From contig CALUYB010000005.1 in NCBI GenBank assembly GCA_944324905.1, positions 49,976 through 113,975 on the forward strand: a stretch of DNA of 64,000 nt, given 5' to 3'. Source of the DNA: Candidatus Gastranaerophilales bacterium. Lineage in GTDB: Bacteria; Cyanobacteriota; Vampirovibrionia; Gastranaerophilales; Gastranaerophilaceae. Shown here in pieces: positions 17,621-26,966 of this stretch (the stretch's first letter is position 1; every line of letters starts with the position of its first letter). The position numbers were made by a program, and so were the translations under genes. A model generated the notes under the pieces. It saw nothing but the letters and a program-made list of their open reading frames with translations, was not told the origin of the DNA and did not search any database.

Positions 17621-17758
17621 TTAAATCTCCATCTTTATTTATATAATACTTGAAACAATATTTTTTTGCACATAACTTTGTAACAATAAATTAATCTTGT
17701 CTGTTTTTTAGGTCAATTATTTGTGTTATTGTTTTTTATAAAATACATAGGAAGAATT

Positions 17759-20635
17759 ATGTGGCCAAACGTTAGCAATAATTATAACTATAATATTCAA
17801 AACGGGTATTACCCCCCTGTTTCTCAATCTGATGCGTATAATGTGCAAAATTTTGCCTATCCGCCTTATCAGGTTGTGCCAATGTATATGACAAATCCTA
17901 TTAACCCGACATTGGTAAATCCTAAAATCGGCGGAGATTACACTTACCTTGGCACCGTAAAAACGCCATACGGTGAAGATATATACACTTATATGTTAAA
18001 AAGTGGTCAAAGAGTAGCAATTATGCCACGCGAAGGTACAACTATATTAAAAACATTTGTTGATTCGGGTTCAATGAATGAAAATGACAGAATTCGCGGA
18101 ATTAGTCATTTTATCGAGCATAATTTATTTAACGGCAGTGAAAAACTTGCTGCTGGTCAGTTTTTTAAAGAAGTTACCAAAATGGGTGCTTCCACAAACG
18201 CTTCAACAGATTATGCGCAAACTGATTACTATATATCATCGGGCATTATGAATATAGACGACTTCAAAAAAGCTGCGCAAATGCACGCTGATATGATATT
18301 ACGACCAAAATTCAGCAATGATATGCTTGAAAAAGAAAAAGGCCCTGTGACATCTGAAATAAGTATGATAAATGATGATGTGACAACAAAAGCAGCAAAT
18401 GAAGTTGTAAGAAATCTTTTTCAAATTAATTCTAAATCAGAAAATCTTGTTGCAGGTTCGATTGATACTGTTAACAATTTAAATAGAGATGATGTTGTTG
18501 ATTATTGGTCTAAACATTATACGCCTGATAGTCTTTATACTGTTGTTGTCGGCGATGTTAATCCGGACGAGGCTATAGAAACACTTGCGCGCGAGTTTAA
18601 CCAGAGCGCAAAAGTTCGTTCTAATTCTGTTACAAAAGAAAAATTAACTCCTATTCAAAGCCCTGTAAGAATAGATTTAAAATCTCAAGTTACAAATACT
18701 ACTGATGTTTTTATGGGCTTTAGTGCACCAACTTCAAGCAGCACAAAAGATAATATTGCAATTTTAGCTTTAGATATATTATTGCAGGGCAATTCTTCCT
18801 CAAGGCTTTCAAAAGCGCTAGAGCCGCTAAATGCTTATAGTTTTTTAAGTTTGCAAAAAGTCGGGCTTGAAAAAAACGACCCGCAAGTTTTGTTTACCCA
18901 ACTCAATGCGCCTGCGCAATATGAACAAGCAGCTATTGATGCGTTTTATGATGTAATTTTAGATATTGAAAAAAATCCGCCAAGTGAATATGAAATGCAA
19001 ACTATTAAAAGTGCGCTTACCAAAATGTTTGCTATTGATTTTCAAAGTGCAGAGGTAATTTGTGAAACAATCGGTTCTGCCTACCTTGATGGCAATTTGC
19101 AAGATATTTCCCAAATGCAAAATATAATAAATTCACTAACCCCTCAAGATATTGTTGACGCTGTAAAAAAATATGTTGATTTAAACAAAGTTTCAATGGC
19201 TGTGGTACACCCTGCGAGCCTCAGCGATGAGCAGATTATGGGTAATTACTCTAAAAGTAAATATGTAGCAAAGCAAAAACCTCAAAGCGTTGGCGACATT
19301 TCTTTTGGTTCCAGAAGTATTGATACATCAGATGTTTACGATTGTATTCTAAAAAATAACGCTCATGTTGCTTTAAACAATTCAAGTAATTCTGATGTCT
19401 GTTATATGAATTGGCAGTTAAGTGCAATTTCTGCTATGCCAAAAAACCTTGCTGTGCCTTATGTTTTAACCGAGCTTTTAAACTCAGGTTCAGCACTTCG
19501 CACAAATGATCAAATGAACTCTGAGGCAAATTTAAAAGGTATTGACTATGATTTTGATTCAAACGGTTTTCGAATTTTAGCAACTGCAAATTGCTTGTCT
19601 AAAGATTTAGATGAAACAATGAAGCTTTTAAATGAAGTTATGTATAATCCGAATTTTTCGCAAAGTGATTTTGAAAAGGCAAAAAATAAAATAAAATCAT
19701 TCTTTGAAACTGTTGAAAAAGACGGTTCTGATAATATGCTGGTCGAATTGTATCCCGGGTATTTCGGCTCTCCAAAAGAAATCCTTAAAGGTCTTGAATC
19801 TATGACTATAAATGATGTTATTAAGCATTATAATGATATGATTCACAGTGCTTCATCTAATTATGTTGTGACTGCACCTTTTGACAAAAATGCTAATTTA
19901 AAGAATGTTGCCCTCTTGAACGTTTCGACAAGTCCTGTAAAATATAAAAATTACAGTCCTAAACTTTCAAATGTTTACAAGCCAAATAAAACTTCAAGGG
20001 TTGTTGTGGATACTGCTGAATTAAATCAGGCTCAAATATACAAGACATATTCTTTTAAAATGTCGGGCAATATAAAAGATGAAGTTAAGTTCGAACTGTT
20101 AAATGAAATTTTAGGCGGTTCACCTGCTTCCAGACTTTTTCAGGAACTTAGAGAAAAGCAAAAATTGGCATACAGGGTGACATCGCAGGTGCAGTCATTT
20201 GAAGATACGGGCATTTTGACCATGTTTATTATGAGCACTACTGATAACAAGGCTCAAAATGATATTAAGTATGACAATTTGCAAAAATCTTTGGATGGTT
20301 TTGAGACTGAGGTTCAAAAGCTAATAACTCAGCCTGTAACTCAAGAAGAACTTGATGCAGCTAAAATGCAATTAAAACAAAGAATTGCAAAACAAACTGA
20401 ACTTCCGGATACTGATACTGATTTAATTGCAATGAATATGGTAAAACCCTATGGTATAAAAAGAATTGATGAATATGTAAAAGCTATTGATTCAATTACT
20501 ATTGATGATATTTCAACTGCCGCAAAGCACGTATTTACAAATAAACCTACAATATCAATTTTGGCAAGTCCTGACACTGTTGCTAATCAGCAAGAATACA
20601 TTAATTCTTTAGGCGAAGTCGTTGCTGCTGCTTAG
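17759..20635 (+). CDS. M16 family zinc peptidase, two-domain
   Basis: The 958 residues begin with about 55 residues rich in Asn, Tyr and Pro, then two M16 (pitrilysin/processing peptidase) halves. The inverted zinc motif HFIEH is at 117-121, with later acidic residues in the NEVVRNLF region likely completing the site. The second half (about 540-950; GGSPASRLFQELREKQKLAYRV) lacks HxxEH, as is usual. There is no signal peptide. The ATG is chosen for the GGAAGA site before it. It is convergent with the AsmA-like operon (stops overlap) and may act in envelope protein turnover (inference). Confidence 0.9.
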   Translation: MWPNVSNNYNYNIQNGYYPPVSQSDAYNVQNFAYPPYQVVPMYMTNPINPTLVNPKIGGDYTYLGTVKTPYGEDIYTYMLKSGQRVAIMPREGTTILKTFVDSGSMNENDRIRGISHFIEHNLFNGSEKLAAGQFFKEVTKMGASTNASTDYAQTDYYISSGIMNIDDFKKAAQMHADMILRPKFSNDMLEKEKGPVTSEISMINDDVTTKAANEVVRNLFQINSKSENLVAGSIDTVNNLNRDDVVDYWSKHYTPDSLYTVVVGDVNPDEAIETLAREFNQSAKVRSNSVTKEKLTPIQSPVRIDLKSQVTNTTDVFMGFSAPTSSSTKDNIAILALDILLQGNSSSRLSKALEPLNAYSFLSLQKVGLEKNDPQVLFTQLNAPAQYEQAAIDAFYDVILDIEKNPPSEYEMQTIKSALTKMFAIDFQSAEVICETIGSAYLDGNLQDISQMQNIINSLTPQDIVDAVKKYVDLNKVSMAVVHPASLSDEQIMGNYSKSKYVAKQKPQSVGDISFGSRSIDTSDVYDCILKNNAHVALNNSSNSDVCYMNWQLSAISAMPKNLAVPYVLTELLNSGSALRTNDQMNSEANLKGIDYDFDSNGFRILATANCLSKDLDETMKLLNEVMYNPNFSQSDFEKAKNKIKSFFETVEKDGSDNMLVELYPGYFGSPKEILKGLESMTINDVIKHYNDMIHSASSNYVVTAPFDKNANLKNVALLNVSTSPVKYKNYSPKLSNVYKPNKTSRVVVDTAELNQAQIYKTYSFKMSGNIKDEVKFELLNEILGGSPASRLFQELREKQKLAYRVTSQVQSFEDTGILTMFIMSTTDNKAQNDIKYDNLQKSLDGFETEVQKLITQPVTQEELDAAKMQLKQRIAKQTELPDTDTDLIAMNMVKPYGIKRIDEYVKAIDSITIDDISTAAKHVFTNKPTISILASPDTVANQQEYINSLGEVVAAA

Positions 20636-23600
20636 TTTGTCGTACTACTTTGTGTATTTGCCCATTTGAATGATTTTATTGATGTAGTTTTTGATATCGG
20701 GCCATTTATAAGTACTTGAAAGTCTTTTGATGTTGAATTGTTTGAAACCGTACTAAGTGCAGGTATTTTTGCAAGGTCGTTTTTGTTGATATCAGTAAAT
20801 AACGGGTTTGTCGGTGCGATTGTTTTAATGGTATTTAATATTGCAAGCCCTGTGTCAGGCAGTTTTTCGACAACTTTGTTCAGTGAAAATGAACCAAGCG
20901 GGCCAAGAACACTAACTACAGAAGATGAAATTTTACCCAGCACCTTAATATCGGAATTTTCGGTCAATAAATTGTATTTTCCCGTAATGTATAAGCTCAT
21001 ATTTGGGCCTGAGGATTCAAGGCTTGTTATATTCGCCCAGCCATTTGCAAGTGAAATTTTACCTTCAATTTTTTTAAATTCACCGGTATTTCTGTTTGTA
21101 ACTGCTGAGATTGTTTGATTTATGTTCCAATTCAGCAAGCTTTGCGAGAGCAGATTTCCGGCATGTAAAAACCTTTCAAACCTTGCTGCCTCACCGTATT
21201 GGCCGTTTACAATATCAAACATAACTTGTCCGTTGAGTGTGCGCATTTGCTGATCAAGGGTGCTGCCTCTAAAGTTTAGTTTTGCAATACCGTTTGCAGT
21301 GCCACCCATAATAATGGATGTGCCGCCAACAAAGCAGGAGGCCGCCTTTTTGGCGTTTATTGATTTACCGACGCCATCAACTGTTACTTTGGTGTTTGCT
21401 ATGTTGTATGTTGCATTACCTGTTATGTTGCCATCGGCAAACGTGGCAATTATGTTTGAAAGTGTAAATAAATTATTGTACAAATTAAAGTCAAAAGTTA
21501 TGTTTTGAGCCTCAAGAGTGCCTGATTTCAGTTTTGCAATTTTAGCAGTACCCTTTTTTATACCAAGTGGCAAACTGGGGCCTGCAGTAGTTTGCGTGTT
21601 TGGCATTGAGGATGTTAGTTTTGTTAGAGTGTCAACGTTTATGTAGTTTGAGGTAAAATTAAGTGAATTAATTGTTATTATTTTGCCAAAGTTGCTTGAT
21701 ATTTGAGCATTTCCGCTAAAATCTGAATCTGAGATTTTAATTCCTTGTGCTTGTGCGTCAATTGTGGACTTTTTAAAATCAATTTTTGCACTTGTCGCGC
21801 TAGCTTTGTATTGTGGGTAATTTAAATTTGCAATATTGGCATTTCCATTGATTTGTGGACTATAAATGTTTGATGTAAGCGATAAATTTCCATCAACATC
21901 AAACGCAAGGTTGCCAAGAGCTGTAATTACTAATGAAAGTTTTTGCGGTATTATTATATTTAGCGGTGATAATTGCGGATTTTTTGAATTTAGTTGTGTA
22001 ATTTTTCCTGTAATGTAGGCGATGTTTGAGCCTTTTGATTTTATGGCAAGATTATTTATGTTTAATGTGTTGTTTTTAAGGTTTAAATCCGTTTCCAGCT
22101 TGTTTTCAAGCCCTTTAATATTTTTTATATCAACAACGCTGATGTGGTTTTTAGAGTTTGATGTGACACTGCCTGTCAATTTTATGTCGTCTAAACCTCC
22201 GTCGATTTTAGCACTAAAGGGCATTTGACCTTGATAAGTGACATATTTTTTGTTTTGCGTGGGAACAAAAGCTAAAACCGTTTGAGGAGCAATGTTTCCG
22301 CTTGTTGCAAAGCTTATTTGCGGTTTTGTCATGTAGTTTTCTATTTTGCCTGCCGTTGCAATTTTTGTGCCTTGCGCGTCTATTGTAAAAGGTTCAAGGT
22401 TTAGGGTTTTTGAGTCGGCATTTATTTTGCAAACAGGCGCATTTATTGTAAAAGCAGGGTTTTTCATTGATGCTTTAAAGTTTTGCGCGTCAATGGTTGC
22501 AATGAAATTGTTTTTATCCTTTTTGTCAGGCTGTGCTTTTATTGAAATTTTTTCAATGTTTATTGGCATATTAAGGCTTTTTATTGCCATTGCAAGTTTT
22601 TGCAGCTGGATGTCAGCGTTTGGAATTATGTTTTTAAAATCCCCTTTAAGTTCAAGCAGTATAGTTAGTACACCACCATTAAATGAATAGTCTTTAATGT
22701 CTTGCTCTTTTATTATTCCAAATTGTTTTGCAAGTTTAATTACATCAGGGATTTTAATAGGGTCGGATGTTACTTTTATGTCAGTATTTGTTTTTGAGTC
22801 TATTGTGCCAGAGATTGCCAGCTTTGAGCCATTTAGATAAGCGTGAGTATCTTTTATAGTAATTTTATTGCCTGTAAAGTCAAGTAATGACACTGTATCT
22901 GTTAGGTTTACACCAAGTTTTGGGTATTTTATGTTGCCATTTTGCAGTTGCAATTTTCCTGAGGACTGGACTGATTTTAAATCGCTTTTTAAATTAAAAT
23001 CGCAGTTAAAATATCCGCTTGCAATGGCTGATTTGACATCATTTTTAATTGAAAGCATGTCTAAAATTGACTCTGCTAGCAATTTTGCGTTTGAAAGGCT
23101 AATTTTATCGGTTTTAATATTCAAATCAATTTTAGTCTTTTTGCCTACCGACATAGAGTTATTGGTTTTTAGCAGTTCGTCTTTTGAGATGTATATGTTT
23201 GACTGAGTTTTGATTGTGTTCTTATCAAAAGTTGTTTTTACATAGCTGTATGGCAAGCTATAGTCATCGATTTTTAATGTTATATCGTCAATGTTAATAT
23301 AGCCTTTTGCACTGAATTTTTCACCAAGTTCAGTGATTTTGAGGTCTGTGTTTAATTTTGAACGCAGTGCAAATTTGTCAACATTTACAAGTGGGTTAAA
23401 ATTAAAATCAAAATTAACATTTTGTGGCTGTTTTTCGTTACCTTGTGGTGTTTCGGGTAGTTTTGTCTGCAGTTTAATGTTAAAGTCTACAAAATTTTCT
23501 TTTGCGTTAATTTCTCCTAAAAAGCCTGATGTTGAAAGCCTTAGAGGGCCTTTTAATGATGGCATGGAAATTTTTGAGTTGTTTGCATTTAATATGTATG

Positions 23601-24162
23601 TTTTTTCAACATTCTCATCTTTTAGTGTAATTTTAGTATTCTGAATTTCTATGTTGATATTTTTAAGCTCTATAGGTAGCTGTTGTTGGGTTTCTCGAGG
23701 GTTTTGTTCTTGTACATTGTTGACAATTTTATTTATATGATTTTCTATTGTATATTTTTTGTCTTTGTTAAAAATTAGTGAAACTTGTGCGTCTTTAAAA
23801 TAAATTTTATCTAAATTCAAATGCCTAAATACAAGCGTTGGCAAATTTATTTCAATAGCAGGAGATGTCAAAACCACAAAATCGCTGTCATCAAAATATT
23901 TAACGCTAACTTTGTTTGCAAGTACCTTTACGCCTAAACGCCACGTTGTCTTTAGTTTTGGGTTTTCAAGTGCAACCTTAAAACCTGTCTGCTTTTCGAT
24001 TTCCGAATTAATTTGCGGCAAGAAATTGTTAATATTTACAACATTGGGAAGGATAAACAAAAAGCTTAAGTATAAAACAAAAATTAAGCTAAAAAGTCCT
24101 ATTGAGCTTAGTTTTAGTACTTTTAACATTTTAGGGGTGCTTTTGATTTTTTTAAAAATCAT
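20632..24162 (-). CDS. AsmA-like giant envelope protein, last gene of the Ton-type operon
   Basis: The 1176 residues have an N-terminal membrane anchor (about 14-38), an AsmA-type start (VNINNFLPQINSEIEKQTGFKV) and about a thousand residues of repeating beta-strands with Asn/Lys/Ile-rich pattern, as in AsmA/TamB/YhdP bridge proteins that carry phospholipid across the periplasm. The C-terminal 220 residues (AGNLLSQSLLNW, TGEFKKIEG, final IKSFKWAN) match the second large AsmA-like protein at 28383-32924. GGGAGGA precedes the ATG. It lies 22 bases after exbD, so a motor and a bridge-like protein share one transcript. Confidence 0.85.
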   Translation of the reverse strand: MIFKKIKSTPKMLKVLKLSSIGLFSLIFVLYLSFLFILPNVVNINNFLPQINSEIEKQTGFKVALENPKLKTTWRLGVKVLANKVSVKYFDDSDFVVLTSPAIEINLPTLVFRHLNLDKIYFKDAQVSLIFNKDKKYTIENHINKIVNNVQEQNPRETQQQLPIELKNINIEIQNTKITLKDENVEKTYILNANNSKISMPSLKGPLRLSTSGFLGEINAKENFVDFNIKLQTKLPETPQGNEKQPQNVNFDFNFNPLVNVDKFALRSKLNTDLKITELGEKFSAKGYINIDDITLKIDDYSLPYSYVKTTFDKNTIKTQSNIYISKDELLKTNNSMSVGKKTKIDLNIKTDKISLSNAKLLAESILDMLSIKNDVKSAIASGYFNCDFNLKSDLKSVQSSGKLQLQNGNIKYPKLGVNLTDTVSLLDFTGNKITIKDTHAYLNGSKLAISGTIDSKTNTDIKVTSDPIKIPDVIKLAKQFGIIKEQDIKDYSFNGGVLTILLELKGDFKNIIPNADIQLQKLAMAIKSLNMPINIEKISIKAQPDKKDKNNFIATIDAQNFKASMKNPAFTINAPVCKINADSKTLNLEPFTIDAQGTKIATAGKIENYMTKPQISFATSGNIAPQTVLAFVPTQNKKYVTYQGQMPFSAKIDGGLDDIKLTGSVTSNSKNHISVVDIKNIKGLENKLETDLNLKNNTLNINNLAIKSKGSNIAYITGKITQLNSKNPQLSPLNIIIPQKLSLVITALGNLAFDVDGNLSLTSNIYSPQINGNANIANLNYPQYKASATSAKIDFKKSTIDAQAQGIKISDSDFSGNAQISSNFGKIITINSLNFTSNYINVDTLTKLTSSMPNTQTTAGPSLPLGIKKGTAKIAKLKSGTLEAQNITFDFNLYNNLFTLSNIIATFADGNITGNATYNIANTKVTVDGVGKSINAKKAASCFVGGTSIIMGGTANGIAKLNFRGSTLDQQMRTLNGQVMFDIVNGQYGEAARFERFLHAGNLLSQSLLNWNINQTISAVTNRNTGEFKKIEGKISLANGWANITSLESSGPNMSLYITGKYNLLTENSDIKVLGKISSSVVSVLGPLGSFSLNKVVEKLPDTGLAILNTIKTIAPTNPLFTDINKNDLAKIPALSTVSNNSTSKDFQVLINGPISKTTSIKSFKWANTQSSTTN

Positions 24163-24184
24163 ACTAATCCTCCCAATTTATTTT

Positions 24185-24571
24185 TTATATTTCCATAAGC
24201 GAAATGCTTTTTACACCAGCGTTTCTTGCTGTGTCCATTAGCTTAACCACACAACCATGCTGGCTGTCGCCCTCTGCTTGAATCATAAGGCCATCTGTTA
24301 AAGTCGCCGCTTTATCTTTTATTGTGTTAAACAAATCGCTTTCAGCTACTTCATTTTCGTCGATATAGTATTTGTTATCTGCACTTACGGTCACAGTAAG
24401 TATTTTATTTTCTTTTGGCGTGTCCTGAGTTTTTTCAACGTAATCAGGGATTGCAAGATTTAGACCTTGTTGGTCAAGCATTGGTGCAATAACCATCATT
24501 ATAATGAGTAGCACCAGAAAAATATCAGTAAGGGGTGTTATGTTAATTTCATTAAAAGTTTGTCTTCTCAT
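24185..24571 (-). CDS. ExbD/TolR-family protein, second copy
   Basis: The 128 residues have a single N-terminal membrane helix with the essential Asp (D16 in ITPLTDIFLVLL) and a C-terminal periplasmic domain (about 50-125). ExbD/TolR uses this Asp to conduct protons through the ExbB ring. The segment F6-P30 is identical to F14-P38 of the neighbouring ExbD, while the periplasmic parts differ strongly. Its ATG overlaps the stop of the first exbD by one base (TAATG). The pair may form a heterodimer. Confidence 0.9.
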   Translation of the reverse strand: MRRQTFNEINITPLTDIFLVLLIIMMVIAPMLDQQGLNLAIPDYVEKTQDTPKENKILTVTVSADNKYYIDENEVAESDLFNTIKDKAATLTDGLMIQAEGDSQHGCVVKLMDTARNAGVKSISLMEI

Positions 24572-25023
24572 TATTCTTCCCCTTTGCTTTTAAGTTCTTT
24601 TTGTTCTTTTTTGCTTAGTGGTTCGCCTGCCACAACAAGCTTTTCAAAGCCGGCATTTTGTGCAGAGCGCATTATTTGCATAATATCGGAACTTTTTGCT
24701 TTTTCATCAGCCTTTACAACTACCTCTTTTTTCTCCATATTTGGAATAAGTGCTGCAAGTGCGCCTTCAAGAGCGTCATGGCTTGTTTTTTCACCGTTTA
24801 AAAACAGCTCGCCTTCTTTAGTTAGGGCAACTGTGGCATTTTTTTCTTCAATACTGACGCCTGAGTTAATTTCGGGTATGGTTATGTTTTTGTCAAGTGA
24901 TTGAAAACTTGGTGCAATAACCATCATAATAATCAACAGAACAAGAAAAATATCTGTAAGTGGTGTTATGTTTATTTCGTTAAATACGGGCTTTTTCCCG
25001 TCAGTATTTACTTTTATAGCCAT
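24571..25023 (-). CDS. ExbD/TolR-family protein, first copy
   Basis: The 150 residues hold a short basic cytoplasmic start, one membrane helix with the proton-conducting Asp24 (ITPLTDIFLVLLII) and a periplasmic domain (VSIEEKNATVALTKEGELFLNGE and VVVKADEKAKSSDIMQIM, typical of ExbD). A Lys-rich tail (KKEQKELKSKGEE) extends beyond the usual end. It lies 12 bases after exbB. The membrane helix is identical at protein level to that of the next gene, but codons differ at many third positions, indicating an old duplication kept by selection. Confidence 0.93.
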   Translation of the reverse strand: MAIKVNTDGKKPVFNEINITPLTDIFLVLLIIMMVIAPSFQSLDKNITIPEINSGVSIEEKNATVALTKEGELFLNGEKTSHDALEGALAALIPNMEKKEVVVKADEKAKSSDIMQIMRSAQNAGFEKLVVAGEPLSKKEQKELKSKGEE

Positions 25024-25035
25024 TTTTACCTCAAA

Positions 25036-25683
25036 TTAAAGAGCAATAGTGCCCGATTCATCAACTTTAACTTCTTCATCCGAATCAATAAAGCTTAAGA
25101 ATACAAGTTTAATAAGTTTGAAATCGCTTTCAAATCTTGAAACAACTGTTTGGAAGTAGTTGTATAAAACAACCGCAACGATAGCAACGCCAAGACCGAA
25201 GGCTGTTGCAATAAGAGCTGAAGCAATACCTGTTGCAACGGCTGCTGATTGGTTACCTTGAACTGCTAAATCTTGGAATGTGTACAAAATACGAACAACA
25301 GTACCAAACAAACCTAAAAACGGTGCTACACCGCCAATTGTACCAAGAATTGTAAGCCCTTTTTCAAGTTTTCTTGTAGCCAAGCTTGCAGAAATATCAT
25401 AAGCTCTTGAGAATCCTGTGCGTTGTTCTGTATAAATTCTAAGACCTTCGTCAACCATTTCGCTAATAATGCCGCCTAATTGGACTGATGCTCTTTGGGC
25501 TGCGCCGATGTTATTTTTAACAAGTGCTTTTTGTAGTGTTTGGATGAATTCACCAATGTTTCGGTCATTTTTCTTGTAGTAGTAAAATCTGTTGATTGCT
25601 ACTGCGATTGTAAGAATTGAACAAATGAAAATTGGTGTTAAAACAGGCCAATCCATTTTAATTGATTCTAAAAAAAGTTCCAT
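25036..25683 (-). CDS. exbB: MotA/TolQ/ExbB proton channel family protein
   Basis: The 215 residues have three membrane helices: about 13-32, a pair around GLTILGTIGGVAPFLGLFGTVVRIL (about 110-140) and ATGIASALIATAFGLGVAIVAVVLYNYF (about 150-180). This is the ExbB/TolQ pattern with a cytoplasmic loop between helices one and two. ExbB forms the pentameric ring that, with ExbD, uses the proton motive force to drive TonB or TolA. It is second in the operon, 24 bases after the TonB-like gene. ExbB and TolQ cannot be told apart from this sequence. Confidence 0.93.
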   Translation of the reverse strand: MELFLESIKMDWPVLTPIFICSILTIAVAINRFYYYKKNDRNIGEFIQTLQKALVKNNIGAAQRASVQLGGIISEMVDEGLRIYTEQRTGFSRAYDISASLATRKLEKGLTILGTIGGVAPFLGLFGTVVRILYTFQDLAVQGNQSAAVATGIASALIATAFGLGVAIVAVVLYNYFQTVVSRFESDFKLIKLVFLSFIDSDEEVKVDESGTIAL

Positions 25684-25707
25684 AGTTTTATCCTCATTTT
25701 TCTGTTT

Positions 25708-26889
25708 TTATCTGTAACTTGCGCCGAGCACGTTGTAATCAAACGTAAACTCGATATCTATGCTGCTGCCCCTAAATTCAGGCGGAAGCGGTTTAAACGG
25801 TGCAGTAAGTTCGACCGCTGCTTTTGCTGCCGCATCTGACAATGGTTGTCCCGAGCTTCTTACAGTTTGAATTGAAAGCAATCTGCCGTCTCTACCTATT
25901 TTAAATAATAGTACTACACGCTTACTTTGGTCGCCTTTTGGCGGATTCCAATTTCTTTTAATTCTTGCCTCTAAATCACGCATGTATGGTCCCCAGTTGG
26001 GTTGTTTAATAGCGTCAATCCCCGGTGGGCCTGATGGATTACCCGGGCCTGGGTTGCCTATATTACCACCAGAGTAGCCTGAGCCGCGTGAGCCGGTTGA
26101 ACCTCTTGAAGCGCCAGAGCTTGAGCCACCTTTTGAGGCCGAGAATTGTGGTGCGGGCATGCCCGTTCCTTTTGAAGTGCCTGAACTTGTACTGCCTCCA
26201 CCTGATGTGCTTGAGCCTGATTTTGAACCATAGCTTGGCGCAGGGCCGACAGGCGCGTTGCTTTTAGGTACTGCAACTGAAAATGGGCTTTTTGGCACCT
26301 GTGAAAGCTTTGGAGCCTGCGTTTTTGGTGGTGTAACCGACGGCTTAAAACTTGGTTTAAACAGTGGTGAAGGTGCCTTTGCCGGTTGTGGTTTTTGTGG
26401 AGCTTTTGGCGCCCGTGCAACTTGTTTTTTAACAGGTGTTTTAGGAGCCTGTGTTGCTTGTTTTTTGGGCTGAGCAACTTTTTTAGGTGCGCTTGAAGGT
26501 GAAGCAACTGATTTTGGCGCAGGTTTTGATGGTGCACTTGGTAGTGACACTTTGCGCTTAGGATCGTGTATTCCGCCTGCTCTTGAGTTTCTGTCAGAGC
26601 GATATTTTGTATTTTTATTTATTGGCGGTGCTTCATTTTGAGTAATAACAAATTCAATATCGCGCGGTTTTAACGGCGGTTTTTGGAAGAAATTTAAACT
26701 TATGGCATAGGTTATAAGCGCCCATACTATAAAAAATACAACAGGGTGAAGTATGACTGACATAACAAGTGAATTTTTAAGTGATAACTCGTCGCTGTCA
26801 TCTTCAAAACTGTTGGGTAGTGTTTTGATTTCCCTATCCATTAAATCATCGGGGTCGTCTATAAAGAATCTGTCTCTCAATTTTGTCAT
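25708..26889 (-). CDS. TonB-family energy transducer
   Basis: The 393 residues have a short acidic cytoplasmic part, one membrane helix (about 41-65) with the SxxxH motif S44-H48 used by TonB and TolA to couple to ExbB/ExbD, a Pro/Ala/Lys-rich linker (about 100-215), a Gly/Ser-rich linker (about 220-295) and a C-terminal TonB domain (YMRDLEARIKRNW to the end). Start chosen at the ATG 26889 after AAAAGAGAAATT; a TTG twelve codons earlier has no ribosome site. No TonB-dependent receptor is in the window, and the partner may be the AsmA-like protein (inference). Confidence 0.88.
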   Translation of the reverse strand: MTKLRDRFFIDDPDDLMDREIKTLPNSFEDDSDELSLKNSLVMSVILHPVVFFIVWALITYAISLNFFQKPPLKPRDIEFVITQNEAPPINKNTKYRSDRNSRAGGIHDPKRKVSLPSAPSKPAPKSVASPSSAPKKVAQPKKQATQAPKTPVKKQVARAPKAPQKPQPAKAPSPLFKPSFKPSVTPPKTQAPKLSQVPKSPFSVAVPKSNAPVGPAPSYGSKSGSSTSGGGSTSSGTSKGTGMPAPQFSASKGGSSSGASRGSTGSRGSGYSGGNIGNPGPGNPSGPPGIDAIKQPNWGPYMRDLEARIKRNWNPPKGDQSKRVVLLFKIGRDGRLLSIQTVRSSGQPLSDAAAKAAVELTAPFKPLPPEFRGSSIDIEFTFDYNVLGASYR

Positions 26890-26966
26890 AATTTCTCTTT
26901 TTTGTTCTTTTGAATTAATTGTCAAATAAATGACGTCAATTTAAATTAGCCGACTTACTATTTTTG

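Noticed and set aside
20738..24241. Several plus-strand frames opposite the AsmA-like gene
   Set aside because: Phe/Ser-rich translations are typical antisense of Lys/Asn/Ile-rich coding sequence; the minus strand gives one uninterrupted 1176-residue protein.
26058..26537. Open frame of His/Gln/Leu-rich sequence inside the TonB-like gene
   Set aside because: It is the alternative frame of the Pro/Ala/Lys and Gly/Ser linkers; composition is an artefact of repetitive codons.
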